Positions 1 to 12,122 of a stretch of DNA of 64,000 nt are shown here, piece after piece; position 1 is the first letter of the stretch; each line of letters starts with the position of its first letter. Source of the stretch: Antedon mediterranea. Its lineage: Eukaryota; Echinodermata; Crinoidea; Comatulida; Antedonidae. Under the pieces are notes generated by a model, which saw only the letters and a program-made list of their open reading frames with translations, ran no database searches and was not told where the DNA came from. The stretch lies in contig NC_092678.1 of NCBI RefSeq assembly GCF_964355755.1, forward strand, positions 13,428,922 to 13,492,921. Reading direction: 5' to 3'. A program made the position numbers and the translations under genes.

Positions 1-959
1 GCGTCGTAAAGGCAAGTACTGTATACTCATAACAGAAATTCGATCCATTTTTTTTTCAATCTGTGCTGCAGAGGTTGGATATAATTTTTTTTTAAACAGA
101 TATAAATGAGCTAGCGTTTTCAGTTGCCGTATATTATGTACAAATCTTTATTATTGCATTTAAACCACCCACGATCATCACCCTTCCCTCACTGGCATGA
201 GTAGCGTTGTAAAGCCAGTTAGAGGATAGGCCTACGGTGCATCACATCCCCTAAACGCAGAACAACTTTGGTGGGTAGGGTAGGAACCAACTTAAGTATG
301 AATTGGCTATTGAAAACCATTAGGCCTACTAATTAAGTTGAGTTAGATAATTTTATATTTATTGACGATTAAATCGAATTTTCGATTTTCCTCAAATAGA
401 GGTGGTTTTCACAAATTGTTTTACATTATATAAACATACACGTCGTAGTGATGTATCGTTACATGTACTGTACTATTTCAATCGACTAGGACGGTGATAG
501 TTTCAACAAAGTATTACATAGCAATGTTTTACTGTGTTTAGTGGATATATATTATTTGTAAAACATGAAAACAATTAATATTTCGTTACTAAATGGATAA
601 AGAATATAATATATTATTTAATATATTTAAAAATTGTTCCTCTTTGCACCCATCCTCTTCCCCATCCCTTACCCCTAATGTTACATACAAAACACAAATT
701 AAGTTTGTTTAAATTTGACTTAAAAACAATTGGTCTCATTTTGTGACAAGTTTCTTTTTCGGAAGTAATTCTCAGGGTGCTTTTAGTTGAGTACATAAAT
801 CAGTGTCTATTTATTCGTTCCTGTAAACGACATGTAGGCCCTATTATTGTACGTACATTTGAAATCGCCAGTTTTTTAACGCTGAAATTATTATGTATTC
901 GAGAACCATCTGTGGGCACGACCTAGATGGTACGCGAGCGAAGCGAGCGTACCATCTAG
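1..959 (+). mobile_element. Helitron-like non-autonomous repeat, copy 1 (5' part outside window)
   Basis: The sequence repeats that of 4191-5164 and ends in the same terminal block. That block is a 13-bp inverted pair (CTAGATGGTACGC and its complement) around a GAGCGAAGCGA loop, closing in CTAG followed by T. A TC start and CTAG end with A/T flanks are the known signature of Helitrons, and here the start and flanks are seen in sister copies. No Rep/helicase coding region is visible, so the copy is non-autonomous. It abuts copy 2 with no spacer. Short open frames inside it are not coding. The hairpin overlaps the CTAG end rather than lying ~10 bp inside it, so another class with a hairpin end is possible. 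Confidence 0.6.
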
Positions 960-2276
960 TCTATATATAAATTTACGTAAGGGCAAAATTCGATAAATCG
1001 CGGTTTATTTCTAGAATTTTTACTCGATGGTATATAAAGTTGGTTCGTACTTTCGGTACTTATTTTAACCACCTGATGTAACCCTGTTCACTAATTAAAT
1101 TGTGTTAGATAATTAGTTATTGACGATTAAAACGAATTTAGGTTCAACGATTTGCCCCAAATAGGGGTGTTCTCCGATCGTGGTATACACTGTCTAATGG
1201 ATGTCCAACTTGAAAAATACCCGCACACAATAATACTAGGACGCTTCGCATTTTCCTATCTCCTCCTACGATAATTGTTTTTAATAGCTGAAAACCGGTT
1301 GAACTGCCCGAGTACAGCATCATAATGTTGAAGACAGGCCGATTTTCTTTAAAAAATACTATTTTGATAGATTTAGTTTACGTTTTTACAAATGTATTGA
1401 TTTGCGATGAATGGAACATTCCAATCTCTCAGTCTGCCAGTTTGGTTTAACACAAGTAGGTAAATGTATGAGCCCTTGGAAAATAAACTTGCAATACTTT
1501 GACAATACAGTACCGCAAATACCTATTAACCATTTTTGGTCGTCATTTGAATCGAACATTTCTTACTGTGAATACTGTTAGATGTAAAAAAATATATACA
1601 AACATTTCTTACTGTGAATACTGTTAGATGTAAAAAAATATATACAAATAAACTTTATTACTGTGATTATGGGTAGGCTCTACTGTTAGATATATAAACA
1701 CGTAATATACAAATAAACTTTATTACTGACAGTTGCTTCTCAACGTTTGCATTAATTAATAATTACAAAAAATATAAACGTCGTAGTGGTGTATCGTTAC
1801 ATGTACTTTACTATTTCAATCGACTATGACAGTGACAGTTTTAACAAAGTATTAAATTGCAAATGTTTTACTATATTTAGTCACCGTTAGTGGTATATTA
1901 TTTATAGGCCTATAACAAATGAAAACAATATTTCGTTACTCACGTAGATAAAGAATATATTTAAACATTTTTCCTCTTTGTACCTATCCTCTTTCCCATC
2001 CCTCAACCCTAATTGGGTTTCTTTAAATGAATAAACAGTTTGGACTCATTTTGTGGTAAGTTTCTCTTTCGGAAGTAATTCCCAGGGTGCTAATTTTGGT
2101 TGACTACATAAATCATTGTGTCTACTCATTCGTTTCTGTAAACGGCAATGTATTATAGTCCTGCGGTACGTGCATTTAAAATCGCCAGATTTTTTACCCT
2201 GAAATTACTGTGTATTCGAGAACCATCTGTGGGCACAACCTAGATGGTACGCGAGCGAAGCGAGCGTACCATCTAG
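960..2276 (+). mobile_element. Helitron-like non-autonomous repeat, copy 2
   Basis: It starts TCTATATATAAATTTACG at 960 and ends with the hairpin and CTAG at 2273-2276, followed by T. It is 1317 bp, somewhat shorter than copy 3 without its LINE, because of internal deletions. A short direct duplication lies near 1555-1645. Its first base follows directly the last base of copy 1. No protein is encoded. Confidence 0.6.
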
Positions 2277-2746
2277 TTAAACAAAATTATCGCAATTACA
2301 AAATATATGAAAATGTAAACATAAAGTTTAAAAAATATAGTCTTATTGCAAGGATATAGTATATACATTATTACTTAATTACAGTCAAAAAATATAATCT
2401 TAAATTTAAGTTGCAGTATTTACATTGATTTCTTAATTAAGGTTTACATCAGTCGACTTCAGACAATTAAATCTATATATAAATTTACGTAAGGGCAAAA
2501 TTCGGTAAATCGCGCGTTATTTCTAGAATGTTTACTCGATGGTATATAAAGTTGGTTCGTACTTTCGGTACTGATTTTAACCACCTGATGTAACCCTGTT
2601 TACTAATTAAATTGAGTTCGATAATTAGTTATTGACGATTAAAACGAATTTAGGTTCAACGATTTGCCCCAAATAGGGGTGTTTTTCGATGGTGGTATAC
2701 ACTGTCTAATGGATGTCCGTCTTGAAAAATACCCGCAGACAATAAT

Positions 2747-3969
2747 TTTGATTTGATTTGATTTATTTCGGCATCAGTACATAAAATATCACAGACATAC
2801 AATTAAAATTGGCAAATATAAAAAGACCAATATAAAACAAGGATGCCAAGGATAACTCATAAAAGTCCTCTACGGACTTGTTTCCAATGAGGTCCTTTGA
2901 AAGAACAGCAAAAAAGACAAACAAAGCAAAAACAAAAATAACAAAAAACAGCAAAAAGGACAATCGAAAAAAGAAGAAGCGCTAATTAAATAGTTTCTAG
3001 AGCTAGTGAACGTTCCTGTAGATACTTTTTAACTTTACTTTTAAAACAACAAACAGTTTGTGATTCCTTAATGTTAATTGGTAAATTATTCCATTCTTTA
3101 ATAGCATTGTAAAAAAAGGTCACATGTGCCATTGGCTTGATAGTTGGGATTCTAAAATTAAAATTGCATCCCCTAGTATTGTAATTATGACTGTCTGAAA
3201 TTCTAATAAAACGATTGCATAAATAAGGTGGACAACAATGATTAAATATTTTAAAAACATGACAGACTCTAAGAAATTCGACACGGTCTTGGACTTTTAA
3301 CATACCAACGTCGTTTAGCTGAGATTGACCAACATGAGATCGGGGACCTAACTTTTTTATAAAACGAACCATTTTGTTTTGAGTCGTTTGTAATTTTGAT
3401 TTTAAATTTTTATTTACCGTAGAAGACCATGAGCAAACCGAATAATCGAACATCGGTTGGATTAAAGCAAAACTAAGAATTTTGCGACAATGTGAATTAA
3501 GAAATGATGATTGTCGTTACAGAAATTTCAGTCTGCCGTTTGCTTTGTTTATAACAGAGCGGGCAATGACGTCACCTGATACATTTTGGTCAATCTCAAT
3601 ACCTAGATATTTGATAGATTTTGATCCATTTATAGTCGTTCCAAAGCAATCAATATAGAATTCGTTTACTTTGCTTAATCTACGTTTAGAACCAAACAGG
3701 ATGCATTCGGTCTTACCCATATGAAGCGAAAGTTGATTGTCGATCAGCCAATTATTGCATGATACGAGATTGTTTTGGAGTTTAGATTGGATTGCGATTG
3801 GATCTTTATGGGAGTAAAAAATTGCACAATCGTCAGCGTACAAAACAACTTTACAATCACTTTCGATACTAGATGGTAGGTCATTCACGTAAATAAGAAA
3901 CAAGAGAGGACCCAAAAGGCTACCCTGGGGGACTCCACATCCAATCTCAATAGAGTTCGATTTGGTACG
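2747..3969 (-). mobile_element. 5'-truncated LINE inserted in Helitron-like copy 3
   Basis: The insertion lies between two copies of ATAAT (2742-2746 and 3970-3974), a 5-bp target-site duplication. On the minus strand the 3' end is a short ATCAAA tandem tail, typical of several LINE clades of the CR1/L2/Jockey assemblage. The empty site is shown by the sister copy near 62925-62950, where the flanks are contiguous. The element is 5'-truncated just upstream of the RT palm domain. Confidence 0.85.
2986..3969 (-). pseudogene. LINE reverse transcriptase, C-terminal half, broken
   Basis: From 3969 downward the frame reads VPQGSLLGPLLFLIYVNDLP and then the catalytic box YADD (in VVLYADDCAIF), followed by the thumb motif YLGIEID. 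Near 3455-3515 the frame breaks. A second frame (2986-3453) gives the C-terminal region with KEWNNLPINI, a motif common near the end of CR1/L2-type LINE proteins. Endonuclease and N-terminal RT motifs are missing because the copy is 5'-truncated. This is a dead retrotransposon fragment. Exact clade assignment needs a protein search. Confidence 0.85.
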
Positions 3970-5313
3970 ATAATACGAGGATGCTTCGCATTTTCCTATC
4001 TCCTCCTACGATAATTGTTTTTAATGGCTGAAAACCGGTTGAACAGCTGGAGTATAGCATTATAATGTTGAAGACAGGGCGATTTTCTTTAAAAATTTTT
4101 GATAGATTTAATATACGTTTATACAAATGTATTGATTTGCGATGAATGGAACATTCCAATCTCTGTTCCACAAGTGTCTATTCCCTCAGGCGTCGTAAAG
4201 GCAAGTACAGGTACTGTATACTCATAAGAGAAATTTGATCCATTATTTTTTCAATTTGTGCTGCAGAGGTTGGATATACATTTTTTTTAAACGGATAATG
4301 AGCTAGCGTTTTCACTCGCCGTATATTATGTACACATCTTTATTATTGCAGTTAAACCACCCATATCATCACCCTTCCCTCACTGGCATGAGTAGCGTTG
4401 TCAAACCAGTAAAGGATAGGCCTACGCTACATCACATGCCCTAAACGCAGAACAACTTTGGTGGGTAGGGGGTGGGTAGGGTAGGAACCAACTTAAGTAT
4501 AAATTTGCTCTAAGAAACAATTGAAAACCATTAGGCCTACTAATTAAGTTGAGTTAGATAATTTAATATTTATTGACGATTAAATCGAATTTATGATTTT
4601 CCCCGAATAGAGGTGGTTTTCACAAATTGTTTTACATTATATAAACATATATACGTCGTAGTGATGTATCGTTACATGTACTGTACTATTTCAATCGACT
4701 ATGACGGTGATAGTTTCAACAAAGTATTAAATCGCAATGTTTCACTGTGTTTAGTGGTACAGTACTGTATATTATTTGTAAAACATGAAAACAATTAATA
4801 TTTCGTTAATAAATGGGTAAAGAATATATTTAAAAATTGTTCCTCTTTGCACCCATCCTCTTCCCCATCCCTCAACCCAAATGTAACATACAAAACACAA
4901 TTTAAGTTTGTTTAAATTTGACTTAAACAATTGGTCTTAATTTTGTGACAAGTTTCTCTTTCGGAAGTAATTCCCATGGTACTAATTTTACAGTACATAA
5001 ATCACAGTGTCTATTTATTCGTTCCTGTAAACGACATGTATTATTGTCCTGCGGTACGTACATTTGAATCGCCAGTTTTTTTAACGCTGAAATTATTATG
5101 TATTCGAGAACCATCTGTGGGCAAGACCTATATGGTACGCGAGCGAAGCGAGCGTACCATCTAGTAATTACAATTATACATTTACAAAAACATTAAATAC
5201 AAAATTAAATGAGAATTAAGAATAAATTGAGTCAAATTCAGAAATTTCTACTAGGCTAATATGTCAAATTAATTAATATTTGGTTACATTATACATTTAT
5301 TTTCTTTTATTAT

Positions 5314-6215
5314 TTAATCAATACTGTTGAGGCAGCGAGTGAGAAACGGGATTGCACTGTTTCCATATCTATTGGTCTTATTTTTGGGGACCCGGTATGT
5401 ATTACTTTTCCGTAAGGCCATATTATGCGTACTCATATTTCTCGGAAACCACTCAGCATTTCTATACGCATTAGCACATTTCTTTGCAAATTCACTGCAA
5501 AGTTGGTAACGTCTCTCAGTCATAGTATGGAGTCCCAACTGCTTCAGTGATTCCGTGTATAATACGTAATCCGCACCCACGATAATGCGGCATGCTCTCT
5601 TTTGGATTTGCTCCAATTGGTAGGTCTGTTCCTTGGTTATACTGCTATTCTAAACCGGGACAGCGTACTCACTTATTGGGCGAACATAACACGTATACAC
5701 GGAGATCAAATCTTCAGTCGGGACACCAAACCGTTTGAGACGTGATAGCATGTATAGTCGTCGACTACCTTTACTAATAATATCATTAAGGTGGGACTGC
5801 CAGCCAAGATTGGACTGGACAGTCAGGCCCAGAAGCCTGGTCTCAGACACCACCTCGAGCTCCACCCCGCGATTTGAAGATGAGGAAGGTTAGGCGGTTC
5901 CTTCATAAAACAAACCTGCATAGCCTTTGAGCTCGAGACGGTTGTCCGTTGCCCAAGCATCCAGATCCTGAACATCCACTCTAATCTGGCTGGGTTGATT
6001 TGCGGGACGAACTTCTACAAGACTTAGGTCATCAACATACTTAAAGCTTTTAGCCAGAGACTCCTCAGAGGCATTATTGATAACTACCATGAAGATTATG
6101 GGGCCTAGCTTGGTGGAAAGCGTCTCCCACCGTGACAAGGCAGCGTGGTATTGCACTCGTTGGCGACGAGATGTAAGAAAGTTTGTTATCCATGGCAGTA
6201 ACTCGCTTCTGACAC
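5314..6215 (-). pseudogene. Decayed LINE reverse transcriptase fragment
   Basis: Three minus-strand frames, in order from 6215 down to 5314, carry successive parts of a non-LTR reverse transcriptase. They are a fingers/palm segment ending TKLGPIIFMVVIN, a degenerate active-site box KYVDDLSLV (VDD where ADD is usual), and a thumb segment LLGLTVQSNLGWQSHL followed by YVRPISEYA. The last frame is a C-terminal region beginning IQKRACRIIVG. The frames are separated by stops and shifts, so no protein is made. 5165-5313 between this and the Helitron-like copy is AT-rich with nothing recognisable. Confidence 0.8.
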
Positions 6216-6324
6216 ATATATATATAAATATATACCTACATAAAGATTTTAATTACATTATGAAATCAAGTGTTGTTCATTCTACTGATGGAAAGGTCAA
6301 TTTCTTGAAATAACAGGGAATAAT

Positions 6325-7110
6325 TTGGTGAAAAACATACTCCTTGGTAATATATATCGCCCACCTAAAGATCTAAATGAAAATTACAATAGGTTTATAC
6401 AGGAGTTGGTCCCTGAACTTAGACGTTTTGACAAACTCAATCAAGAGATTATTATTACTGGAGACACAAACATTAATCTACTTAAAATAAATGAAAAAGA
6501 ATGTTTTAGTATTTTTTTTGATACATTGACAAGTTTCAGTTATTTCCCCTATATCACATTGCCAACTAGATTTTCAAACCGAAGTGGAACTCTTATCGAT
6601 AACTTTTTCTGCAGATTAAATAAATCATCAAATAGTGCTAATTCCGGTATTATGATTAAGAAATTCAGTGACCATCAACCTTATTTTCTATATCTTGATA
6701 TACTAAATACTGTACATATCTTAAAAAAGCAAATCCTGTTCACCATGTTAAAAGTTATAATCATAGCGACATCATCAAATTTGTTAATGAAATAGAAAAC
6801 TCTGACATACTTTTAAAATTAGATCATGACCCTGCTACAAACCCCAACAGAAATTATAATATCATGAATAATCTTATAACGACTGCTAAAAATAAATGTA
6901 TGCTTTATGAAATTGTAAAATTTAATAAACATAAACACAAAAAAATCAAATTGGATTACTAGTGGAATAATCAAATCTATCAAGTTTAGGGATAAATTAC
7001 ACCAAAAATTAAAAAGAACACCAATAACATCAAATGAGCATGATACATTAAAAGTAAATCTTAAAACATATAACAACATTCTTAAATGTAATATTAGGAC
7101 AACTAAAAAA
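6325..7110 (+). pseudogene. LINE AP-endonuclease C-terminal part and linker
   Basis: The frame contains LGNIYRPP, the catalytic-region motif IITGDTNINLL, SGTLIDNFF and the terminal SDHQPYF. These are the later conserved boxes of the apurinic-like endonuclease that nicks target DNA in LINEs. At about 6740 the frame shifts. A second frame runs to about 6950 (SDIIKFVNEIENSD...), then a shift at a run of A restores the first frame, giving WITSGIIKSIKFRDKL just before the RT. The two shifts compensate each other. The earliest endonuclease boxes are absent. Confidence 0.8.
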
Positions 7111-9066
7111 ATGTATTATGAATCATGCTTTTCCAAATGTAAAGATGACGTTCGTAAAACATGGTCAACCATAAATGATGTTCTAAATAAAACAAAAAAA
7201 TGTAAACAGTTTCCTGAATTATTTAAAGATGATGATCGATCAATAACAAATCAATTAGAAATAGCAAATAAATCTAATTTATATTTCACAAATATTGGCC
7301 CAAACCTTGCAAATAAAATCAATACTGACAGCTGTAACAAATCTTTTGAACATTTTCTTTCAAATAAAACAAATAACTTTAATTTTGAAAATGTAAATGA
7401 AGATACAGTTTTGGAAATTATAGATAAATTAAAAACAAAGTCAAGTTGTGGTTGGGATGGTTTATCAACGAAATTAATTAAATCAATTAAATCAATTATA
7501 ATCAAACCACTCACAATAATTATAAATCAAATGATAAACACAGGGATTTTTCCTGATAAACTGAAAATAGTCAGAGTTATACCTTTGTTTAAAAATGGTG
7601 ATAACTCCTGTTTTACAAATTATCGTCCAATTTCGTTGCTCCCTGCAATATCCAACATTTTTGAAAAATTAATTTACAACCAATTATATTTGCACTTTCA
7701 AATAAATAAATTATTTTATAGCAGCCAATATGGTTTTCGGTCAGGCCATTCTACGGAATTAGCTGCACTTGAGCTTGTAGATAAAGTTATTCAAGACATG
7801 GACAATTATGAAATACCAATTAACATATATTTGGACCTATCAAAAGCATTTGATACATTGGATCACAAAAAAATTTTGCATAAATTGAATCATTATGGCC
7901 TTCATTCGAATTCACTTAATCTTATGAAGGATTATTTAACTAATCGTAAACAATATGTGGACATTAATGGAACTCAATCTGATATTTTACAGATAACTAC
8001 AGGTGTTCCACAAGGATCAATACTGGGTCCGCCTTTTTTTATCATATACATAAACGATATCGCAAACGTTAGCACTATTTTTAAAACTATAATATATGCA
8101 GACGATACAACACTTTTAAGCACCCTCAGGACATGTAATCCAATTAACAACATTCTCAACATTGAACTTGATAAAGTTAGTGAATGGCTTAAATTAAACA
8201 AATTATCTTTAAATGTATTGAAGTCGAAGTATATGATATTTCATATGAGTAAACGTCGTGTTGATACGTTGGATATAGAAATTGACAATGTTAAGATTCA
8301 GCAGGTTCATAATTTCAACTTCCTTGGTATAATAATTAATGAACATCTAAATTGGAATAGCCATGGTGATTATATTTCAAATAAGATTTCCAAAACTATT
8401 GGCATTTTAAATAAACTCAAGCGCTTTATCCCAGCAAATGTTATGAATATTTTATATAACTCTTTAGTTGTTTCACACATAAATTATGGTATACTGCTTT
8501 GGGGTTATGTTTGTAAAAGAGTAACAATATTGCAGAAAAAAGCCTTACGTATTATTACTCAAAGTAAATACAATGCCCATTCAGAACCTCTTTTTTAAAA
8601 AATCAGATTTCTAAATGTATGTGATATTCATAAACTATGCCAATTAAAATTTTACTATAAATATTCAAATAATATGTTACCTGATTATTTTCAAAGGTTT
8701 TCTTTAGAACTAAATTCAGCTTTACATTCGTATAACACACGTATTAAAGACAACTTTCAATTTGTGAGGGTCAATCATGAGTTTGCAAAGAAGTGTATTA
8801 GGTATAGCCTACCTTTATTAATTAACAATACTGTAAATTTGATTACTGAAAAGGTAAATACACATTCTTTGAAAGGTTTTTCTACATATTTAAAAAATAA
8901 TTTTATTTCAGAATATGATGATGTATGTTATATCCAAAATTATATATTATTTAAAATGTTCGGGTGGCTTCCATGCATGCGGCTTTTGGCCTTAATGGAA
9001 GTCTCCCTGGTCCTTTTGTATATTTTTTGCTTTGTATTTTTTTTTCTTTTGGATCAAATAAACTGA
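7111..9066 (+). pseudogene. LINE reverse transcriptase and C-terminal region with one in-frame stop
   Basis: This is a long frame with the standard RT boxes in order: NYRPISLLPAISNIFEKLI, QYGFRSGHSTELA, DLSKAFDTLDHKKIL, TGVPQGSILGP, the catalytic box IIYADDTTLL, and FLGIIINEHLNW. A single TAA at 8596-8598 interrupts the frame, which otherwise continues unchanged to 9066 with NMLPDYFQRF and HSYNTR, motifs of the C-terminal region. Apart from this stop the RT is well preserved, so the copy is fairly young. The continuous frame is in phase with the endonuclease part. It would drive target-primed reverse transcription if intact. Confidence 0.9.
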
Positions 9067-9365
9067 TTTGTGACCTGTATACACTTCTCGGATACATAGA
9101 TACTAATCGAATACGATTGTCCGTGAAAACGTGCGCCCTCTCGAAATGATCGAGCGAGGCTAGCCCACACACGTTACACACACGGTCATGCACTCGATGT
9201 TGCGGCGAAACTCATGAATAACAAGTTAGAAAGAACTTGTTGAGGCTGGGCGCGGCCGAGCCTAGGTATGAAAAAACCTAAATAAAGGACGCCGTTGTAG
9301 ATATAACAAAATATATTATTACAATAATATTGATTACAATTTAAAAAAACATTGTTTTGATGAAA

Positions 9366-9475
9366 AATAAGGTGCGTCTTATACATCGACGATATAAAAA
9401 ATACCGATATTTTACTCTCAGTTAGGGGGTGCGTCTTATACATAGGTGCGACTTATACACCGAAATATACGGTAA
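9366..9475. repeat. DNA-transposon terminal fragment with GCGTCTTATACA repeats
   Basis: Three related copies of (G)GTGCGTCTTATACA or its variant GTGCGACTTATACA lie in 110 bp, and the block ends in CCGAAATATACGGTA. Ends of this general form (a PyCGTAT... start and ...TATAAGTCGCACC subterminal repeats) are familiar from TA-targeting mariner/pogo-type elements in animals. Only one end is recognisable and no transposase is seen. 9091-9365 is non-coding. Confidence 0.4.
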
Positions 9476-10830
9476 TATAATAATATGTAAAATCGAATTT
9501 AGAAACAGTAAATGCATTATCATATAAACAATCATACATTATCAGAATATTAGTTTTACAAGTTTGAGGTTTATGCCAATTACATCTGAGATATGATAAG
9601 TGTTTGCCTTGAAATCACTAACAATTTATTTTTGTAACATTCACCAATGATTGTTTAATTTATCTAGTGTTTCTGAATAAAGTTGGGTCTGATCAACGTC
9701 ACCAATACTGAAGTGTTTTTCGGAACACACTCAATACTTTTCGTAGGGAGAAATCATGTAATGACCTAAAATGCCCCAGATATATAAGTTGTAGCCAACA
9801 TTTTGACATTGTATCGCAGGGAACCCTTAGAATGGTTTCAAGAGGGTTGGAAACGCTAAAAAATATACGAAACAGTTTCTGAGCCAAAAAGTGAATTTTA
9901 TGATTTTATTTAAAGATGTATTGTCCCTTGAAACACAAAAAAAAGAAGGTCAAAATATTCTAAATTTAAAGTGGCCATATCAAAGTAATATTAAAGTTAT
10001 TCACTTTAAGTCGAAAATTTGAGCCAAAAACAACAAGTTTACGTAATTAACAGGTAAATTAGTTTGATTACATTTCATCTGGAAAATCGTCAAGAGCAAA
10101 AGTAAACAAAGATTTCAAACCATGAGTACGCATTATGCATATGCTAAATTAGGATTGTTTACAACTCGTCACGGTTAAGAAGGCATTTCACACAGATCAT
10201 GAGGAAGTTTTATGATTATGCATACAGAGTAGCCAAACAAGCGCGTTTCATTATGGGATATGTTTTGATTGAAAACTTTGACTGGAAGTCAAAGTTATTT
10301 TTTCAACAAAAAAACGTCTGTATTTCAGTTAAAACAATTTTTTTTCCGAAAAATGTTTGGTGATAGTTAATAACTATTATGATACTTCAAAATGACCCAC
10401 CTTTTTTCGAAATCTTTTATTTTTTATTTTTTTGGAATTAGTCAAAGGGACAATACATCTTTAATTAACCTATGCCGTCACCATGAACGTCATCTTCGGC
10501 ATGTCTTCGGGAGCAACGTCTTCGGAAGCAAGGATGTCCGCTCTGTTCTGATTTTGTTGATTAAAATGCTTACGTATAATAATGTATGTTTTATTCATTC
10601 ATATACAAAGTAAAACCAAATTGGATCGACAAGCTGGATGCCTCAGTGGGCTCGTATTGAGGCTATATCGATTCTCTAATTGCTATTTTAGTTTGAGAGA
10701 GAGTATTTAGAGGGTTAAGTTTTTAATATTTAGGGCGAGTTAAATTATTTATGTTTTTCATCATAGTTCATAAAACAGTCGTAAGACATGCACTATTAGA
10801 CTAAACAACCGCAGTGTAGGCCTTAATTGG
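9476..10830. other. No gene recognised
   Basis: AT-rich DNA with only short chance frames. No conserved protein motif, RNA gene or repeat boundary was found here by eye. Confidence 0.5.
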
Positions 10831-10834
10831 TTAT

Positions 10835-11050
10835 TACGTAAGGGAAAAATTTGGTAAATCGCGCGTTACTTTTAGAATTTTTACTCGATTGTATATAAAG
10901 TTGGTTCGTATTTTCGGTACCGATTTTAACCTACTAGTTAAGTTTAGTTAGATAATTATTTATTGGCGATTAAATCAAATTTAGGTTAAACGATTTGCCC
11001 CGAATAGAGGTGTTTTTTTTCACAAAATGTTTTACATTATAAATAATTGA
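10835..11050 (+). mobile_element. Helitron-like 5' fragment
   Basis: It matches the 5' ~200 bp of the repeats at 960 and 2472 (ACGTAAGGG..., the GGTATATAAAGTTGGTTCGTA-like stretch, GATTTGCCCC). The TC terminus is degraded. It loses similarity near 11050. A weak GAGAACGATC...GTACC block at 11378-11402 may be its eroded 3' end. Confidence 0.5.
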
Positions 11051-11660
11051 AAGTATGTTAAATTTGAATTTTGGTTCCATATTTCTTTTCGTACTCAACT
11101 TTATTTTGCCTGGTTATTTTGGTTAGGATTTATAAATATTATATGCATGTTTGGCGAGTAAATTAGGTTCTGTAATCAAAAGTGTAAATATTTATTTTTT
11201 TCATTTGTTTCACGTGTGCTGTGTTATTTGTTATTTAACAGACTTTGTATTTGTCTCACGTATAATTATTTTCAACTACATACTGCACATTATATCATGT
11301 CTGTATTATGTGCGGAGTGCCTTAATTGCGTTTTTTTTTACAATTTCCAGTTATGTACGTTGAAGCTTTATATATTCGAGAACGATCAGTACCAGAACGT
11401 ACCGTTGAGTTACTATTCATGAATGAATTTATTTGAGAGTTATACATTAAAATATCTTTTATTGTCTTATCTAAGAAACCATGTGGACGACCAACATGTT
11501 TGCCTCGTGTTTTGTGCCAGATGAAATACCCAAACCTTTTTAAAAGCAGTCGTTGACCAAATTAGCATGTCCTAAATTAGATAAATAATACGCCAGGACG
11601 CCGCGCCGTTACCTCTCATGGGCTTGTCAGATAATATTAAACATCTACTTAAAAAGTCTT
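11051..11660. other. No gene recognised
   Basis: AT-rich non-coding DNA. Open frames here are short, T-rich and without motifs. Confidence 0.45.
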
Positions 11661-11662
11661 AC

Positions 11663-12046
11663 CGTAGTTGTTTTTTTGTGAGAAAATTGGAGTTATTCGA
11701 TTATTATCGTCTGACATCTGATGGAATTTGGTTGGAAAGACGAATAACGACGTGCTGTATGGTACATTATAATTTGTACCAACTTTACTTGTTGGTTTTA
11801 ACGATAAGTGTTTACTTTCTGTCCCTTCTGACGTAACTCCGTTGTTTGTTTCACTACCTTTGTCGTCTTTCTGGGCATTATTCATAATATCGGCGATAAC
11901 ATGACGGGTTCGATAATTTCCCTTGTTGTTGTAGCAATGAGGGTGCCATGTGCCGATGGCTTCTAAGAAAGAATAGGTTGATATTGTTGATTGCATAATC
12001 AAATAAATATTGTTCTTTCTCTGTCGATCTTTTGATGGCCTGCAGT
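11663..12046 (-). CDS. Possible internal exon of an unidentified gene
   Basis: A minus-strand open frame of about 128 codons is bounded by a plausible splice acceptor (TTTATTCCAG just upstream of 12046) and a good donor (CTACG|GTAAGA at 11662). The encoded peptide is polar, rich in N, S, T and K, and has no domain I recognise. It contains WHPHCYNNKG and KDDKGSETNN. It enters the exon with two bases of a codon and leaves with one. No partner exons were identified in the window. It could be a chance open frame; the only support is the pairing of both splice signals with an open frame. Confidence 0.3.
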
Positions 12047-12122
12047 CTGGAATAAAGTTTAAAATTAAACAATAAGCAGAAACGTTATAGACATTATTAT
12101 TATAATGTACGGTATTAATCAA

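Larger units (their letters stand above)
2472..5164 (+). mobile_element. Helitron-like non-autonomous repeat, copy 3, carrying a nested LINE
   Basis: Both ends are intact: A at 2471, then TCTATATATAAATTTACG, and at the right the hairpin, CTAG (5161-5164) and T at 5165. The A|TC...CTAG|T layout fits Helitron insertion between A and T. Without the LINE at 2747-3969 the unit is about 1.46 kb. The 195 bp between copies 2 and 3 (2277-2471) are AT-rich with no recognisable feature. Confidence 0.65.
6216..9090 (+). mobile_element. Non-LTR retrotransposon (LINE, CR1/L2/Jockey group), 5'-truncated
   Basis: The element keeps the C-terminal part of an AP-endonuclease, a complete RT domain and the C-terminal region in the expected order, then a short 3' UTR ending near an AATAAA-type sequence at 9056-9062. 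It begins directly beside the previous LINE remnant, after a short TA-rich stretch at 6215-6235. The endonuclease N-terminus is missing. No clear target-site duplication was found. Confidence 0.85.
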
